In this document: one piece after another, positions 36,218-46,098 of the stretch | Numbering within the stretch: position 1 is the first letter of the stretch | How the letters are laid out: each line of letters opens with the position of its first letter | NCBI RefSeq assembly: GCF_019061145.1 | Contig: NZ_JAHQZS010000003.1 | Coordinates: 419,966 to 483,965, forward strand | Direction: 5' to 3' | Source of the DNA: Anianabacter salinae | GTDB taxonomy: Bacteria > Pseudomonadota > Alphaproteobacteria > Rhodobacterales > Rhodobacteraceae | Length of the DNA: 64,000 nt | Notes under the pieces: model-generated | The model's database searches: none | What the model saw: the letters and a program-made list of their open reading frames with translations, nothing else | Told to the model about the DNA's origin: nothing | Position numbers and translations under genes: made by a program

Positions 36218-36350
36218 GAGGGGCGCTGCCCCTCTTGGCCTTCGGCCAATTCACCCCGGAGTATTTGCCGACCAAAGATGGCATCAAGCACTCTATTACC
36301 ATCTTTGGTCCACAAATACCTCCGGGGGGTCTGGGGGGCAGAGCCCCCCA
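36218..36350. repeat. Extragenic repeat, head-to-head pair of units (copy A)
   Basis: Two units face each other between the convergent aidB and fbaB. Left: hairpin GGGGC/GCCCC, hairpin TTGGCC-TTC-GGCCAA, then CACCCCGGAGTATTTG and GACCAAAGATGG (36270-36281). Right: CCATCTTTGGTC (36299-36310), CAAATACCTCCGGGG, then hairpin GGGGGGC-AGA-GCCCCCC. The facing cores can pair over about 24 bases. The same core recurs near 42.6, 59.1 and 63.8 kb. Confidence 0.9.
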
Positions 36351-36376
36351 GCCGGGTCGCCGTCAGGCGAAACCCC

Positions 36377-37306
36377 TCAGGCCTTGCCCTTGTAGATGTC
36401 GACCAGCTTGCCCAGCATGTCGAGCGCCTCGGCGCGCGGGCGCTGGAACGAGTTGCGCCCGATGATCGAGCCGTTGCCGCCGCCGTCGCGGATCGCGCGC
36501 GCGTCGTCATAGACCGCGTCCGCACCCTTTTTCGATCCGCCCGAGAACACGATGATCCGCCGGCCGTTGAAAGACGAGCGCACGCAATCGGCCACTCGCG
36601 CGGCCTGGGTCGAGATGTCGATCTTCTCGGCCTCGTAGACCTTTTTCGCCTCGGGCAACATCAGGTGGTCGGTCGACAGCTTCACCTTGATGACATGCGC
36701 GCCCAGCAGCGCCGCGATATGGGCGGCGTAGGCTGCGATGTCGATGGCGGTCTCGCCGTCCTTGGTGACCGCCTCGCCGCGCGGATAGGACCAGATCACC
36801 GTGGCGATGCCGCAGGCCGCTGCCTCGCGGCGCATCTCGACGATCTCTTCGAACATGTCGAGAGCCATGTCCGAACCGGGGTAGATCGTGAAGCCGATGG
36901 CGGCGCACCCGAGCCGCAGCGCATCGTCCACCGAGGCCGTCACCGCCTGGTTCTTGCCTGCCGTGTCCGACATCAGCGAGTTGGCCGAGTTCACCTTGAG
37001 GATCGTCGGGATCTGCCCCGCGAAGGTATCGGCGCCCGCCTCGAGCGGTCCCAGCGGCGCGGCATAGGCGTTCAGGCCCGCGTCGATGGCAAGCTGGTAG
37101 TGGTAATGCGGATCATAGCCGTCCGGGTTCGGCGCGAAACTGCGCGCCGGGCCATGCTCGAACCCCTGGTCGACGGGAAGGATGATCATCTTGCCGGTGC
37201 CGCCCAGCTTGCCCGCCATCAGCATCTGGCACAGCTTGCCCTTCACGCCGGGCGTCTCGCTCTCGTAGTTCGACAGGATCTTCTGGACGGTGCGGGTGGC
37301 CTTCAT
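36377..37306 (-). CDS. fbaB: Class I fructose-bisphosphate aldolase (DhnA type)
   Basis: Cleaves fructose 1,6-bisphosphate through a Schiff base. 309 residues of the bacterial/archaeal DhnA family: IILPVDQGFEHGPARSFAPNPDGYDPHYHYQLAIDAGLNAYAAPLG, ILKVNSANSL, IGFTIYPGSDMALDMFEEIVEMRREAAACGIATVIWSYPRG, the Schiff-base Lys in HVIKVKLSTDHL, and VFSGGSKKGADAVY for phosphate binding. Works with pgk and eno of this window in glycolysis/gluconeogenesis. The repeat copy A lies right after its stop. Confidence 0.95.
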   Translation of the reverse strand: MKATRTVQKILSNYESETPGVKGKLCQMLMAGKLGGTGKMIILPVDQGFEHGPARSFAPNPDGYDPHYHYQLAIDAGLNAYAAPLGPLEAGADTFAGQIPTILKVNSANSLMSDTAGKNQAVTASVDDALRLGCAAIGFTIYPGSDMALDMFEEIVEMRREAAACGIATVIWSYPRGEAVTKDGETAIDIAAYAAHIAALLGAHVIKVKLSTDHLMLPEAKKVYEAEKIDISTQAARVADCVRSSFNGRRIIVFSGGSKKGADAVYDDARAIRDGGGNGSIIGRNSFQRPRAEALDMLGKLVDIYKGKA

Positions 37307-37399
37307 CGCTGGGTGCTCCTTCGCGGATGTACGGGTGTCACGCCGGGTCTAGCCCCGCCCGAAGGCGGGGCCAACCCCGTTCGCGCTAACGCCGCCTGG

Positions 37400-38977
37400 C
37401 TATCGCGACCCCAGCCGCGCGGGCATGTCTGCGTTCAGCCAGGCCTCGGTCGCGGCGCGGCTGGCTGCCGCTTCGGCCGCGTCCCAGGCGGTGCGGGCCT
37501 TGCCGTCCTCCCAGGCCATGCGCGCGTCGATCTCGGACAGGATCGAGGCAGCTTCGGCGTCGCCCGCGGCGGCGCCGATGGTCGCCCACATCAACGCGCC
37601 CGCGTAGTTGCGCGTCGCGCCGTTCCCCGAGAACTGCTGCGCCGCGCGGTCGCGCACGACATAGGACAGGCCAAGATCCTCGGCGGTGGGCTGGTCCAGC
37701 CCGCCCGCCTCGGCCTGCAGGTCCAGCGCGGCGGCCAGGCCGATCTCGCGCTCGAGCCGGTCGAGGAGCGCCGTGGCGCCCGCCTGTTCCGCAGCGCCCG
37801 CGATCAGCGCAAGCCGGTAGGCGGCCTGCGGATCGCGCGTGGCAAGCCCTTCGGCCGCGACCAGCGCCGCTTCGCCGTCACCGTCCTCTGCCAGCGGCGC
37901 CAGCAGCGCCACGCCAAGGCCGATGTCGCGCGGCGCGCCGGTTCCCGTGACCAGCGCAAGCCCTGCGCGGCGGCGATCCTCGGGCGACATGTCGGCCTCG
38001 TTCAGCGCTGCCGTCAGTAGCGCGGTCGGCAAGACATCCGCATGCGCTGCCGGAGCGACGCCGAGAACTGGCCGGAGCGTGTCGAACGCGGCCAGCGGCG
38101 AGGCTTCCAGCGCCTCGAAGTCGATATAGGTGTCGCCGTCGATCGACGTCTCGAGGACCAGCCGCTCGGGATTGCTCAGGAACGCGGGCCAGGCCTCTTT
38201 GACGGACGCAAGGAACGTCGCCTGCGCCTCGGACAGATCGCCCGCTGCGCCGTTCGAATCGATCATCATGCCGCCAAGCATCCCCTCGATCATCAGCGGC
38301 GCCGATCCCGGATCGGACAGCGGCGGCGGCAACAGGCCCTTCAGCGTCTCCCATCCTCCAAGGTTCTCGACGCTGAGGGTGGCTCGGTCGAGGAACACGA
38401 CCGGCGCAGGTTCGTCCGGGTTGTCGCGCGCGTCGGCCCAGACATAGGTGGTGTTCACCGACAACTCGGCCGAGGCGACGTCCTGCACGGTGGCATACAG
38501 CACCATGTCCGCCGCCGAGGACGGAATGTCATAGTCGATGTCGAGCGCGAGGCGCGGCAGCACCAGCCGTTCCAGCCCCAGCATCCCGAACCCTTCGCGT
38601 GCCTCTTCGGGCAGGCAGGCGGGCGGCATCGAGGCGCCCGCGGTCTGCACCTTGATCCGCAGCCGGTCGACCTCGTCCAGCGCGGCGGTGCGGATGGTCA
38701 GCCGGTCGATCTCGACCAGGCAGTCGCCGCCATCGTCCCAGTCGGGCAGGGGCCAGACCTGCACGTCGGTCAGCACAAGGCGTCCGGCGGCGAAATCGAC
38801 GCTCATGTCGCCGTATTTCACATCCATCTGGGTGCGCAGCGTCATGATGCCGGACTGCATGATGGTGCGGATGATCCGGTCGGGTGTGATCAGATCCAGA
38901 AGGCCGGGGCGGTCCTGCGCGATGGCGCTGGCAGGAAGCATTGCCGCGCAGGCGGCGAGAATCGGGCGGCGGAACAT
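37400..38977 (-). CDS. Exported hypothetical protein, helical-repeat rich
   Basis: Not recognised. 525 residues. A clear signal peptide MFRRPILAACAAMLPASAIA ending before QDRPG. Residues 30-330 look beta-rich and contain two Cys (GGDCLVEID; PPACLPEEA) likely disulfide-bonded; residues 330-525 are Ala/Leu/Asp-rich helices resembling Sel1/TPR repeats (YAGALMWATIGAAAGDAEAASIL is very Sel1-like). Periplasmic or surface location expected. AAAGGAC precedes the ATG at 38977; the earlier Met at 39010 lies outside the signal peptide. It stands between fbaB and pgk on the same strand. Confidence 0.8.
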   Translation of the reverse strand: MFRRPILAACAAMLPASAIAQDRPGLLDLITPDRIIRTIMQSGIMTLRTQMDVKYGDMSVDFAAGRLVLTDVQVWPLPDWDDGGDCLVEIDRLTIRTAALDEVDRLRIKVQTAGASMPPACLPEEAREGFGMLGLERLVLPRLALDIDYDIPSSAADMVLYATVQDVASAELSVNTTYVWADARDNPDEPAPVVFLDRATLSVENLGGWETLKGLLPPPLSDPGSAPLMIEGMLGGMMIDSNGAAGDLSEAQATFLASVKEAWPAFLSNPERLVLETSIDGDTYIDFEALEASPLAAFDTLRPVLGVAPAAHADVLPTALLTAALNEADMSPEDRRRAGLALVTGTGAPRDIGLGVALLAPLAEDGDGEAALVAAEGLATRDPQAAYRLALIAGAAEQAGATALLDRLEREIGLAAALDLQAEAGGLDQPTAEDLGLSYVVRDRAAQQFSGNGATRNYAGALMWATIGAAAGDAEAASILSEIDARMAWEDGKARTAWDAAEAAASRAATEAWLNADMPARLGSR

Positions 38978-39038
38978 GACATGTCCTTTCGGTGCGGCGG
39001 GCAACTGCACCGATTAGGACTGTGTCGTCGTCTTCAAA

Positions 39039-40229
39039 TCAAGCGCCGAGTGCGGCGACCCCGGGCAATGTCTTGCCTTCCATCCATTCGAGGAACGCGC
39101 CGCCGGCCGTGGAAATGTAGGTGAACCGGTCCGCAGCGTCCGCGCGGTTCAGCGCCGACACGGTGTCGCCCCCGCCCGCGACGGACACCAGCGCGCCCGC
39201 TTCGGTCAGTTCGGCCGCCTTGGCGGCGGCGGCATTGGTGGCGGCATCGAAGGGCGCGATCTCGAACGCGCCAAGCGGTCCGTTCCAGATCAGCGTCTTG
39301 CTGGCCTCGAACACCTCGGCGATGCGCGCCACGCTGCCCGGTCCGGCGTCGAGGATCATGTGGTCCGCAGGGCAGGCATCCGCCGCCACGGTGACATGCG
39401 GCGCCTGCGCCTTGAACGCGGTGGCGGCGACCACGTCCACGGGCAGCACGATCTCGCATCCCGCCTCGCCCGCGCGGGCGAGGATATCAAGCGCGGTGTC
39501 GGTCATCTCGCGTTCCGCCAGCGAGGTGCCGATCTCGTGGCCCTGCGCCAGAAGAAACGTGTTCGCCATCCCGCCGCCGATGACCAGATAGTCGACCTTG
39601 CGCACGAGGTTCGACAACAGGTCGATCTTGGTCGATACCTTCGCGCCGCCGACGACGGCCGCCACCGGGCGGTCGGGCGTGCCAAGCGCCGCCTCCAGCG
39701 CCTTGAGCTCCGCCTCCATCAGGCGGCCCGCGCAGGACGGCAGCAGTTTCGCCAGCGCCTCGGTCGAGGCATGGGCGCGGTGCGCCGCCGAGAACGCATC
39801 GTTGCAATAGATCTCGCCAAGCGCGGCGAGCGACGCGGCGAACATCGCGTCGTTCTTTTCCTCGCCCGGATCGAAGCGCGTGTTCTCCAGCAGCAGGACT
39901 TCGCCCTCCTGCAACTCGGACACGGCGGTCTTGGCTTCGCCGCCGATGGTGGCGCCCGCGAACTTAACCGGCACGCCCAAGGCCTCGGTCAGGGCCGGAA
40001 CCAGCGGTCTCAGCGACATCTCGGGCACTTCCTGCCCCTTGGGGCGGCCAAAATGCGCCAGAAGCACCGGCTTGCCGCCTTTGGCCAGGATGTCCGTCAC
40101 GGTCGGCACGATCTTTTCGATCCGCGTCGCGTCGGTGACCACTCCGTTCTCGACCGGCACGTTGATGTCCACGCGGACGAGCACGAGACGACCCTTGAGG
40201 TCCATGTCGTCGAGGGTCTTCCAGGCCAT
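39039..40229 (-). CDS. pgk: Phosphoglycerate kinase
   Basis: 1,3-bisphosphoglycerate plus ADP to 3-phosphoglycerate plus ATP. 396 residues: [79 protein letters not shown], and the C-terminal [12 protein letters not shown] and [25 protein letters not shown] precedes the ATG at 40229; the frame continues upstream for 169 codons but that part is only the antisense of the cyclophilin gene. Divergent from that gene, with a palindrome in the promoter region. Confidence 0.97.
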   Translation of the reverse strand: MAWKTLDDMDLKGRLVLVRVDINVPVENGVVTDATRIEKIVPTVTDILAKGGKPVLLAHFGRPKGQEVPEMSLRPLVPALTEALGVPVKFAGATIGGEAKTAVSELQEGEVLLLENTRFDPGEEKNDAMFAASLAALGEIYCNDAFSAAHRAHASTEALAKLLPSCAGRLMEAELKALEAALGTPDRPVAAVVGGAKVSTKIDLLSNLVRKVDYLVIGGGMANTFLLAQGHEIGTSLAEREMTDTALDILARAGEAGCEIVLPVDVVAATAFKAQAPHVTVAADACPADHMILDAGPGSVARIAEVFEASKTLIWNGPLGAFEIAPFDAATNAAAAKAAELTEAGALVSVAGGGDTVSALNRADAADRFTYISTAGGAFLEWMEGKTLPGVAALGA

Positions 40230-40260
40230 TGCGGCTCTCCTTTGGGCGGGTCTTCGGCAC

Positions 40261-40289
40261 TTTGCACCCGAAACGGGATGCAAGGTCAA
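40261..40289 (-). promoter_or_regulatory. Candidate pgk promoter with embedded palindrome
   Basis: Reading leftwards: TTGACC (40289-40284), 17-base spacer TTGCATCCCGTTTCGGG, then TGCAAA. The spacer and -10 form a near-perfect inverted repeat TTGCA(T)CCCG-TTT-CGGGTGCAA. This is a promoter-operator overlap or a start-site hairpin. Confidence 0.5.
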
Positions 40290-40365
40290 CCGCAGAGCCG
40301 CTGACCCGTTCCCTTTCCCCGGTCCCGCGTCTAGGGTGCCGCGCAACGCGACCAAGGAGAGATAC

Positions 40366-40864
<499 letters not shown>

Positions 40865-40872
<8 letters not shown>

Positions 40873-41410
40873 GCTTGCGGTCCTTCTGGCTTTTGTCTCC
40901 AGCCCCGCGCTGGCGAGCGGCATCGAGATCGAGGTGGCGGGCGAGGCAACGGGTACGATCACGATCGACCTGTTCGAGGACGTGGCACCTCGGCACGCCG
41001 AACGCATCACCACGCTGGCAGAACAGGGCGCCTATGACGGCGTCTATTTCCACCGCGTGATCGAGGGCTTCATGGCCCAGACCGGCGATGTGGAACACGG
41101 ACGCGAGGGCAGCGACCTGCGCCGCGCCGGGTCGGGCAGTTCCGATTTGCCGGACCTTCCGGCCGAGTTCTCGGACCTGCCGTTCGATCGCGGTGTCGTC
41201 GGCATGGCGCGCGCGGCGTCGCCCGACAGCGCCAACTCGCAGTTCTTCATCATGTTCGAGCCGGGATATTTCCTGAACGGCGACTATACCGTCGTCGGGC
41301 AGGTGACAGGCGGCCTTGAGGTGCTGGACGAGATCAAGCTCGGCGAGCCCCCGAACGGCGCGGTCATCGGCGAGCCGGACCGGATGCAGACGGTCACCGT
41401 CATAGAGTGA
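40865..41410 (+). CDS. Exported cyclophilin-type peptidyl-prolyl isomerase
   Basis: 181 residues with a signal peptide (MRRLAVLLAFVSSPALA). Mature part is a cyclophilin with [62 protein letters not shown]. Likely periplasmic folding catalyst. Overlaps the cytoplasmic paralogue by 8 bases. Shared blocks such as SANSQFFI and the matching gene order indicate duplication followed by acquisition of an export signal. Confidence 0.93.
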
Positions 41411-41507
41411 CCCTACGGAAAGGTGGCTGCGCGCCAGACCCTTGCGGCTGGCGCGCGGCCCCCGTCGCTGGCAGACTTCGCGGCATGTGATGCCAGGGGA
41501 GATGCCC

Positions 41508-42476
41508 ATGAGACGCCTTGCCGCCACGCTTGCCACAGCTGTCGTGCTCCTGTCCGGTCCCGCCGCCGCGAACCCCGAGATCTGGCGGAACGAATGGCCG
41601 GACACCGATTTCTCCACCACGGCCATCGACGACTGGCGCGAAATCCTGTCTGGCGGCCCGCCCAAGGACGGCATCCCGGCGATCGACGATCCCTCCTTCA
41701 TCGCCGTGTCCGAGGAATCCCGCATCGCCGAGCGTGAGCCGGTGATGACGGTCGAGATCGACGGGCAGACGCCGCGCGCCTACCCGATCCGCTATCTCAC
41801 CTGGCATGAGATCGTGAACGACACGGTCGGCGGCGTGCCCGTGGCCGTCACTTTCTGCCCCTTGTGCAACACCGGCATGGTGTTCGACCGCCGCGCGGCT
41901 GGCCGGGTGCTGGATTTCGGTGTCTCGGGCAAGCTGCGCAATTCGGACATGATTATGTACGACCGGCAGACCGAAAGCTGGTGGCAGCAAGCGGTCGGCG
42001 AGGGCATCGTCGGCGAGTTGACCGGCACCGAGCTGACGCAACTGCCCGCCTGGATGGAAAGCTGGGAGGCGTTCCGCACGCGCAACCCGAACGGTCTGGT
42101 GATGGACCAGCCGGCGTTTCCGCGCAGCTACGGCGCGAACCCCTATGTCGGTTATGACGGATCTTCGCGGCCGTTCCTCTATAGCGGCGAGACCCCGCCG
42201 CACGGGATCGAGCCGCTCGCCCGCGTGGTGCGCGTGGGCGCCCGTGCCTGGCCGCTGACACGGCTGTCCGAAGCGGGCGCGATCACCGAGGCGGGCGTGA
42301 CGATCACCTGGGAGGCGGGGCAAGCCTCGGCCCTCGACACCCGCGAGATCGCCGCCGGGCGCGAGGTCGGCAACATCCGGGTCAAGGATGCTTCGGGGCG
42401 CGACGTGGCGCATGACATCATGTTCGCCTTCGCCTTTCATGCCTTCCACCCGGACGGGACCTGGATGCTGCGGTAG
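41508..42476 (+). CDS. Exported DUF3179 protein
   Basis: 322 residues with signal peptide MRRLAATLATAVVLLSGPAAA. DUF3179 signature: RAYPIRYLTWHEIVNDTVGGVPVAVTFCPLCNTGMVFDRR with a CPLC motif, then LRNSDMIMYDRQTESWWQQAVGEGIVGELTG. The CxxC suggests metal or redox chemistry, but no function is established for the family. AGGGGAG lies 6 bases before ATG 41508; ATG 41502 is possible. Repeat material follows its stop. Confidence 0.9.
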   Translation: MRRLAATLATAVVLLSGPAAANPEIWRNEWPDTDFSTTAIDDWREILSGGPPKDGIPAIDDPSFIAVSEESRIAEREPVMTVEIDGQTPRAYPIRYLTWHEIVNDTVGGVPVAVTFCPLCNTGMVFDRRAAGRVLDFGVSGKLRNSDMIMYDRQTESWWQQAVGEGIVGELTGTELTQLPAWMESWEAFRTRNPNGLVMDQPAFPRSYGANPYVGYDGSSRPFLYSGETPPHGIEPLARVVRVGARAWPLTRLSEAGAITEAGVTITWEAGQASALDTREIAAGREVGNIRVKDASGRDVAHDIMFAFAFHAFHPDGTWMLR

Positions 42477-42531
42477 GGCGGGCACGCCTGCGCCGAGGAT
42501 TTGCACTGTTTTCGGCGTTCATGCTGATGTA

Positions 42532-42665
42532 TTGCGCCGCCTTCGGCGTCCACGCGGAGGTTTTGCGCCGCCTTCGGCGTCGCGGGGGGAAGGGGGGCTT
42601 TGCCCCCCTCTTGGCCTTCGGCCAATTCACCCCCCAGAGGTATTTTGAGACCAAAGATGGGAGGG
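42532..42665. repeat. Extragenic repeat (copy B) with local duplication
   Basis: TTGCGCCGCCTTCGGCGTC occurs twice (42532-42550, 42563-42581). Then the element: hairpin GGGGGGC-TTT-GCCCCCC (42592-42608), hairpin TTGGCC-TTC-GGCCAA (42611-42625), CACCCCCCAGAGGTATTTTGA and GACCAAAGATGG (42649-42660). The end of the element supplies GGGAGGG, the ribosome site of the next gene. Confidence 0.88.
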
Positions 42666-42672
42666 TCGCATT

Positions 42673-43254
42673 TTGCAAGATGCACGCATCGAAGCCTGGT
42701 TCGATGAGGATGGCCCCTGGCGGGACGAGCTGCGCCGGTTGCGCGGGGTTCTGCTGTCCTGCCCGCTGGTAGAGGTCTGGAAGTGGCGCCAGCCCTGTTA
42801 TGTCGCCCATGGCGGCAACATCTGCATCCTGCACGGGTTCAACGACGCAGTGGGCCTTGGCTTTTTCAAGGGCGTGCTGCTGAGCGATCCGCACGGTGTT
42901 CTGACGCCTGCGGGACCCAACTCGCGATCAGCGCGCGTGTTTCGGGTGACCTCGCTGGCCGAGATCGACCAGGCGGAGGACGCGCTGCGCGCCCTCGTTG
43001 CGCAAGCGGTCGCCTTGGAGGCGCAGGGCGCGCGGGTCGATCTGCCGAAAGACGACATCGCGCTTCCCCGCGAACTGGTCGAGGCGTTCGACACGGACGT
43101 CGCACTGGCGGGCGCGTTCGCGGCGCTGACACCGGGGCGGCAGCGGGGCTACGCGATCCACATCTCGGGCGGCAAGCAGCCCGAGACCCGGAGGGCGCGG
43201 ATCTACAGGCACCGGGCGCGCATCCTGCAAGGCAAGGGCATGCACGACCGCTGA
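42673..43254 (+). CDS. YdeI/DUF1801-family protein
   Basis: 193 residues. An N-terminal DUF1801-type domain (WKWRQPCYVAHGGNICILHGFNDAVGLGFFKGVLL) and a C-terminal YdeI segment (LAGAFAALTPGRQRGYAIHISGGKQPETRRARIYRH). Function unknown, cytoplasmic. The start is TTG at 42673, 7 bases after GGGAGGG; an in-frame stop at 42646 excludes anything longer and the only nearby ATGs are out of frame. Its leader is made of repeat copy B, so the repeat may affect expression. Confidence 0.82.
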   Translation: MQDARIEAWFDEDGPWRDELRRLRGVLLSCPLVEVWKWRQPCYVAHGGNICILHGFNDAVGLGFFKGVLLSDPHGVLTPAGPNSRSARVFRVTSLAEIDQAEDALRALVAQAVALEAQGARVDLPKDDIALPRELVEAFDTDVALAGAFAALTPGRQRGYAIHISGGKQPETRRARIYRHRARILQGKGMHDR

Positions 43255-43260
43255 GGCGGC

Positions 43261-44514
43261 TCAGCCCGCCAGCGTCACCAGCGCGTGGCGTTTCTTGCCC
43301 GCCGACAGCTTGACCGGGTCGGACAGGTCGGCGGCGCCAAGGACCAGCCCCGCATCCGTAAGCGGCGCATCGTTCATCCGCGCCCCGTTGTCGGCGATGA
43401 GGCGCTTGGCCTCCTTGCCGGTGCTCGCCAGACCGGCGCGCACGATCAACTGCACGATGGATATGCCCGCGCCGATCTCTGCCGCTGTCAGCGCCAGGGT
43501 CGGAAGGTCGTCGCCGACGCCGCCCTTCTCGAACACCTCGCGCGCGGTCGCCTCGGCGGCGGTGGCCGCTTCTGCGCCGTGGCACAGGGTCGTGACGGCA
43601 TTCGCGAGCACGATCTTGGCATCGTTGATCTCGGCGCCGCCGAGCGCGCCGAGGCGGTTGCATTCATCGACCGGCATCTCGGTGTAGAGCTTGAGGAACC
43701 GGCCCACGTCGGCGTCGGTGGTGTTGCGCCAGAATTGCCAGAACGCGTAGGGGCTCAGCATGTCGCCGTTGAGCCAGATCGCGCCGCCCTGCGACTTGCC
43801 CATCTTGCGCCCGTCGGACGTGGTCAGCAGCGGTGTCGTCAGCCCGTGGATGTCGTGGTCGAGCACCCGGCGCGTCAGGTCGATGCCGTTGACGATGTTA
43901 CCCCACTGGTCCGATCCGCCCATCTGCAACAGGCAGCCGTAGCGTCGGTTCAGTTCGAGGAAATCGTAAGCCTGCAGGATCATGTAGTTGAATTCGAGGA
44001 ACGACAGCGACTGTTCGCGGTCGAGGCGGGATTTCACGCTCTCGAAGGACAGCATCCGGTTGACCGAGAAATGCCGCCCGATGTCGCGCAGGAAATCGAG
44101 GTAGTTTAGTCCGTCCAGCCATTCGGCGTTGTTCAGCATCAGCGCATCGCTGGCGCCGTCGCCGTAGGTGAGGTACTTGGCGAAGACCTGCTTCATCCCG
44201 TCGATGTTGGCGTCGATCTGGGCGGGCGTCAGCAGCGGGCGCTCGTCGGCGCGGAACGACGGATCGCCGACCTTGGTGGTGCCGCCGCCCATCAGGGTGA
44301 TCGGCTTGTGCCCGGTCTTTTGCAGCCAGCGCAGCAGCATCACGTTCAGAAGGTGCCCGACATGCAGCGAGGCCGCCGTCGCGTCATAGCCGATATAGGC
44401 CGGAACCACGCCTGCGATCAGGGCCTCGTCCAGTCCCTGGTAGTCGGTGCAATCGGCGAGAAAGCCGCGCTCGATCACCACGGAGAGGAAGTCTGATTTC
44501 GGGTGGTAAGTCAT
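43261..44514 (-). CDS. tyrS: Tyrosyl-tRNA synthetase
   Basis: Charges tRNA-Tyr. 417 residues. Class I signatures: HVGH (residues 51-54, HIGH motif) and KMGKS (KMSKS motif) in [49 protein letters not shown] forms the tyrosine pocket. A C-terminal S4 domain ([34 protein letters not shown]) follows. ATG 44514 fits the family. Convergent with the YdeI-like gene (6-base gap) and divergent from anmK. Confidence 0.96.
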   Translation of the reverse strand: MTYHPKSDFLSVVIERGFLADCTDYQGLDEALIAGVVPAYIGYDATAASLHVGHLLNVMLLRWLQKTGHKPITLMGGGTTKVGDPSFRADERPLLTPAQIDANIDGMKQVFAKYLTYGDGASDALMLNNAEWLDGLNYLDFLRDIGRHFSVNRMLSFESVKSRLDREQSLSFLEFNYMILQAYDFLELNRRYGCLLQMGGSDQWGNIVNGIDLTRRVLDHDIHGLTTPLLTTSDGRKMGKSQGGAIWLNGDMLSPYAFWQFWRNTTDADVGRFLKLYTEMPVDECNRLGALGGAEINDAKIVLANAVTTLCHGAEAATAAEATAREVFEKGGVGDDLPTLALTAAEIGAGISIVQLIVRAGLASTGKEAKRLIADNGARMNDAPLTDAGLVLGAADLSDPVKLSAGKKRHALVTLAG

Positions 44515-44578
44515 CGGCCTTCGGTCCAATCATGGCTGCGCGTGCGTCTATAGCGCCGGGGTGGACCGAGGGAAAGAC

Positions 44579-45676
44579 ATGAAGCGGGACGGGGCGATCT
44601 GGGCTCTTGGAACGATGTCGGGCACATCGCTCGACGGGGTGGACGCGGCGATGATCCACACCGACGGGCACGACGTGCTGGCCTTCGGGCCGTCCGACTA
44701 CCGACCCTATTCGGCATCCGAACGCGCGGTGCTGCGCGCGGCGCTGGGACGCTGGCCGGGAGAGGCGGGGGTGGCCGAGGCGGCCGAGGTGATCGAGATC
44801 GCCCATGCCGAGATCCTTGCGCGCTTTCAAGGCGCCGAGATCGTCGGGTTTCACGGCCAGACGCTGGCCCACGATCCCGCTAATCGGCGCACCCATCAGG
44901 CGGGCGACGGCAGCCTGATCTCCGAGGCGCTGGGGCTGCCGGTGGTCTGGCAGTTCCGCGACGCTGACGTGCGGCTGGGCGGGCAGGGCGCGCCGCTGGC
45001 GCCGTTCTATCATCATGCGCTGGCCCGCCGGATCGGGGCGCAGGCGCCGGTGGCGTTCCTGAACCTCGGCGGCGTCGGCAACCTGACCTGGACCGACCCG
45101 CGCATCCCGCGCCCCGAGAAGGCATGTGTCGCCTTCGACACCGGCCCGGCGAACGCGCCGATCGACGATCTGGTCGCATCGCGGCGCGGGCTGGCCTTTG
45201 ACGAAGGCGGCGCGCTGGCGCGGTCGGGGACCGTGGACGGCGGGATCATCGCGGCGTTCCTGGACGATCCGTATTTCTTGCGGATGCCGCCAAAGTCTCT
45301 GGACCGGAACGGGTTTCCGGCGCTGATCGACGCGGTATCCGCGCTGGGGGACGCCGATGCCGCCGCAACGCTGACCGAAGCCGTCGTCGCGTCGGTGCTG
45401 GACGGGTTGCGGCATTGCCCCGAACCGCCAAGGCGGCTGCTGGTCACCGGGGGCGGGCGCAAGAACAGCGTCATCATGGAGGGGCTGGCCGCCCGCGCGG
45501 GCTGCCGGGTGCAGCCCGTCGAGGCGGCGGGGCTGGACGGCGACATGATCGAGGCACAGGCCTTTGCCTATCTCGCCGTGCGGGTCGCGCGCGGTTTGCC
45601 GACAAGCTGTTCGCGCACCACCGGCGTCGCGGCGGCGATCGGCGGCGGCGTCTTTACCCGGCCCGAAACGGTCTAG
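44579..45676 (+). CDS. anmK: Anhydro-N-acetylmuramic acid kinase
   Basis: Phosphorylates and opens anhydroMurNAc for peptidoglycan recycling. 365 residues: [18 protein letters not shown] (phosphate-binding loop), [55 protein letters not shown] and [25 protein letters not shown] precedes the ATG. It ends in a shared CTAG with the convergent cupin gene. tyrS-anmK divergence is common in this group. Confidence 0.95.
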   Translation: MKRDGAIWALGTMSGTSLDGVDAAMIHTDGHDVLAFGPSDYRPYSASERAVLRAALGRWPGEAGVAEAAEVIEIAHAEILARFQGAEIVGFHGQTLAHDPANRRTHQAGDGSLISEALGLPVVWQFRDADVRLGGQGAPLAPFYHHALARRIGAQAPVAFLNLGGVGNLTWTDPRIPRPEKACVAFDTGPANAPIDDLVASRRGLAFDEGGALARSGTVDGGIIAAFLDDPYFLRMPPKSLDRNGFPALIDAVSALGDADAAATLTEAVVASVLDGLRHCPEPPRRLLVTGGGRKNSVIMEGLAARAGCRVQPVEAAGLDGDMIEAQAFAYLAVRVARGLPTSCSRTTGVAAAIGGGVFTRPETV

Positions 45677-46098
45677 CCGGGGATCGCGAAGCCTTCGGGC
45701 GCAAGCTCGAACCCGGCGAACTCGAATCCCGGCGAGACCGTGCAGCCGACCAGCGTGAAGTCTCCGGTGGTCTCGGCGGCCTGCCACCAGCCGGTCGGCA
45801 CCACAAGTTGCGGACGCTCTCCCGCAGCCAGCACGGGGCCAAGGCGGTGATGCTGCGCGGGGCCGTCCTCGGACGTGGCCATCGACAGCGTCAGGGCGGC
45901 GCCCGCGTAGAAATGCCAGCATTCGGCCGCATCGACGCGGTGCCAATGGCTGCGCTCGCCCGATTTCAGCAGGAAATAGATCGCCGTCCCGCTGGCGCGC
46001 GTCCCCTCTGCGGCATCGGCGCGCCATGTCTGGGCATACCAGCCGCCTTCGGGATGGGGCGTCAGCCCGAGGGTCGCGATGATGTCGTCGGCGGTCAT
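45673..46098 (-). CDS. Cupin superfamily (DUF985) protein
   Basis: 141 residues, Cupin_5: [50 protein letters not shown] with two His and Glu of the metal site, then [37 protein letters not shown]. Probably a small-molecule epimerase or dioxygenase-like enzyme; substrate unknown. Coupled to the upstream HAD gene (ATGA overlap) and overlapping the anmK stop by 4 bases. Confidence 0.9.
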   Translation of the reverse strand: MTADDIIATLGLTPHPEGGWYAQTWRADAAEGTRASGTAIYFLLKSGERSHWHRVDAAECWHFYAGAALTLSMATSEDGPAQHHRLGPVLAAGERPQLVVPTGWWQAAETTGDFTLVGCTVSPGFEFAGFELAPEGFAIPG

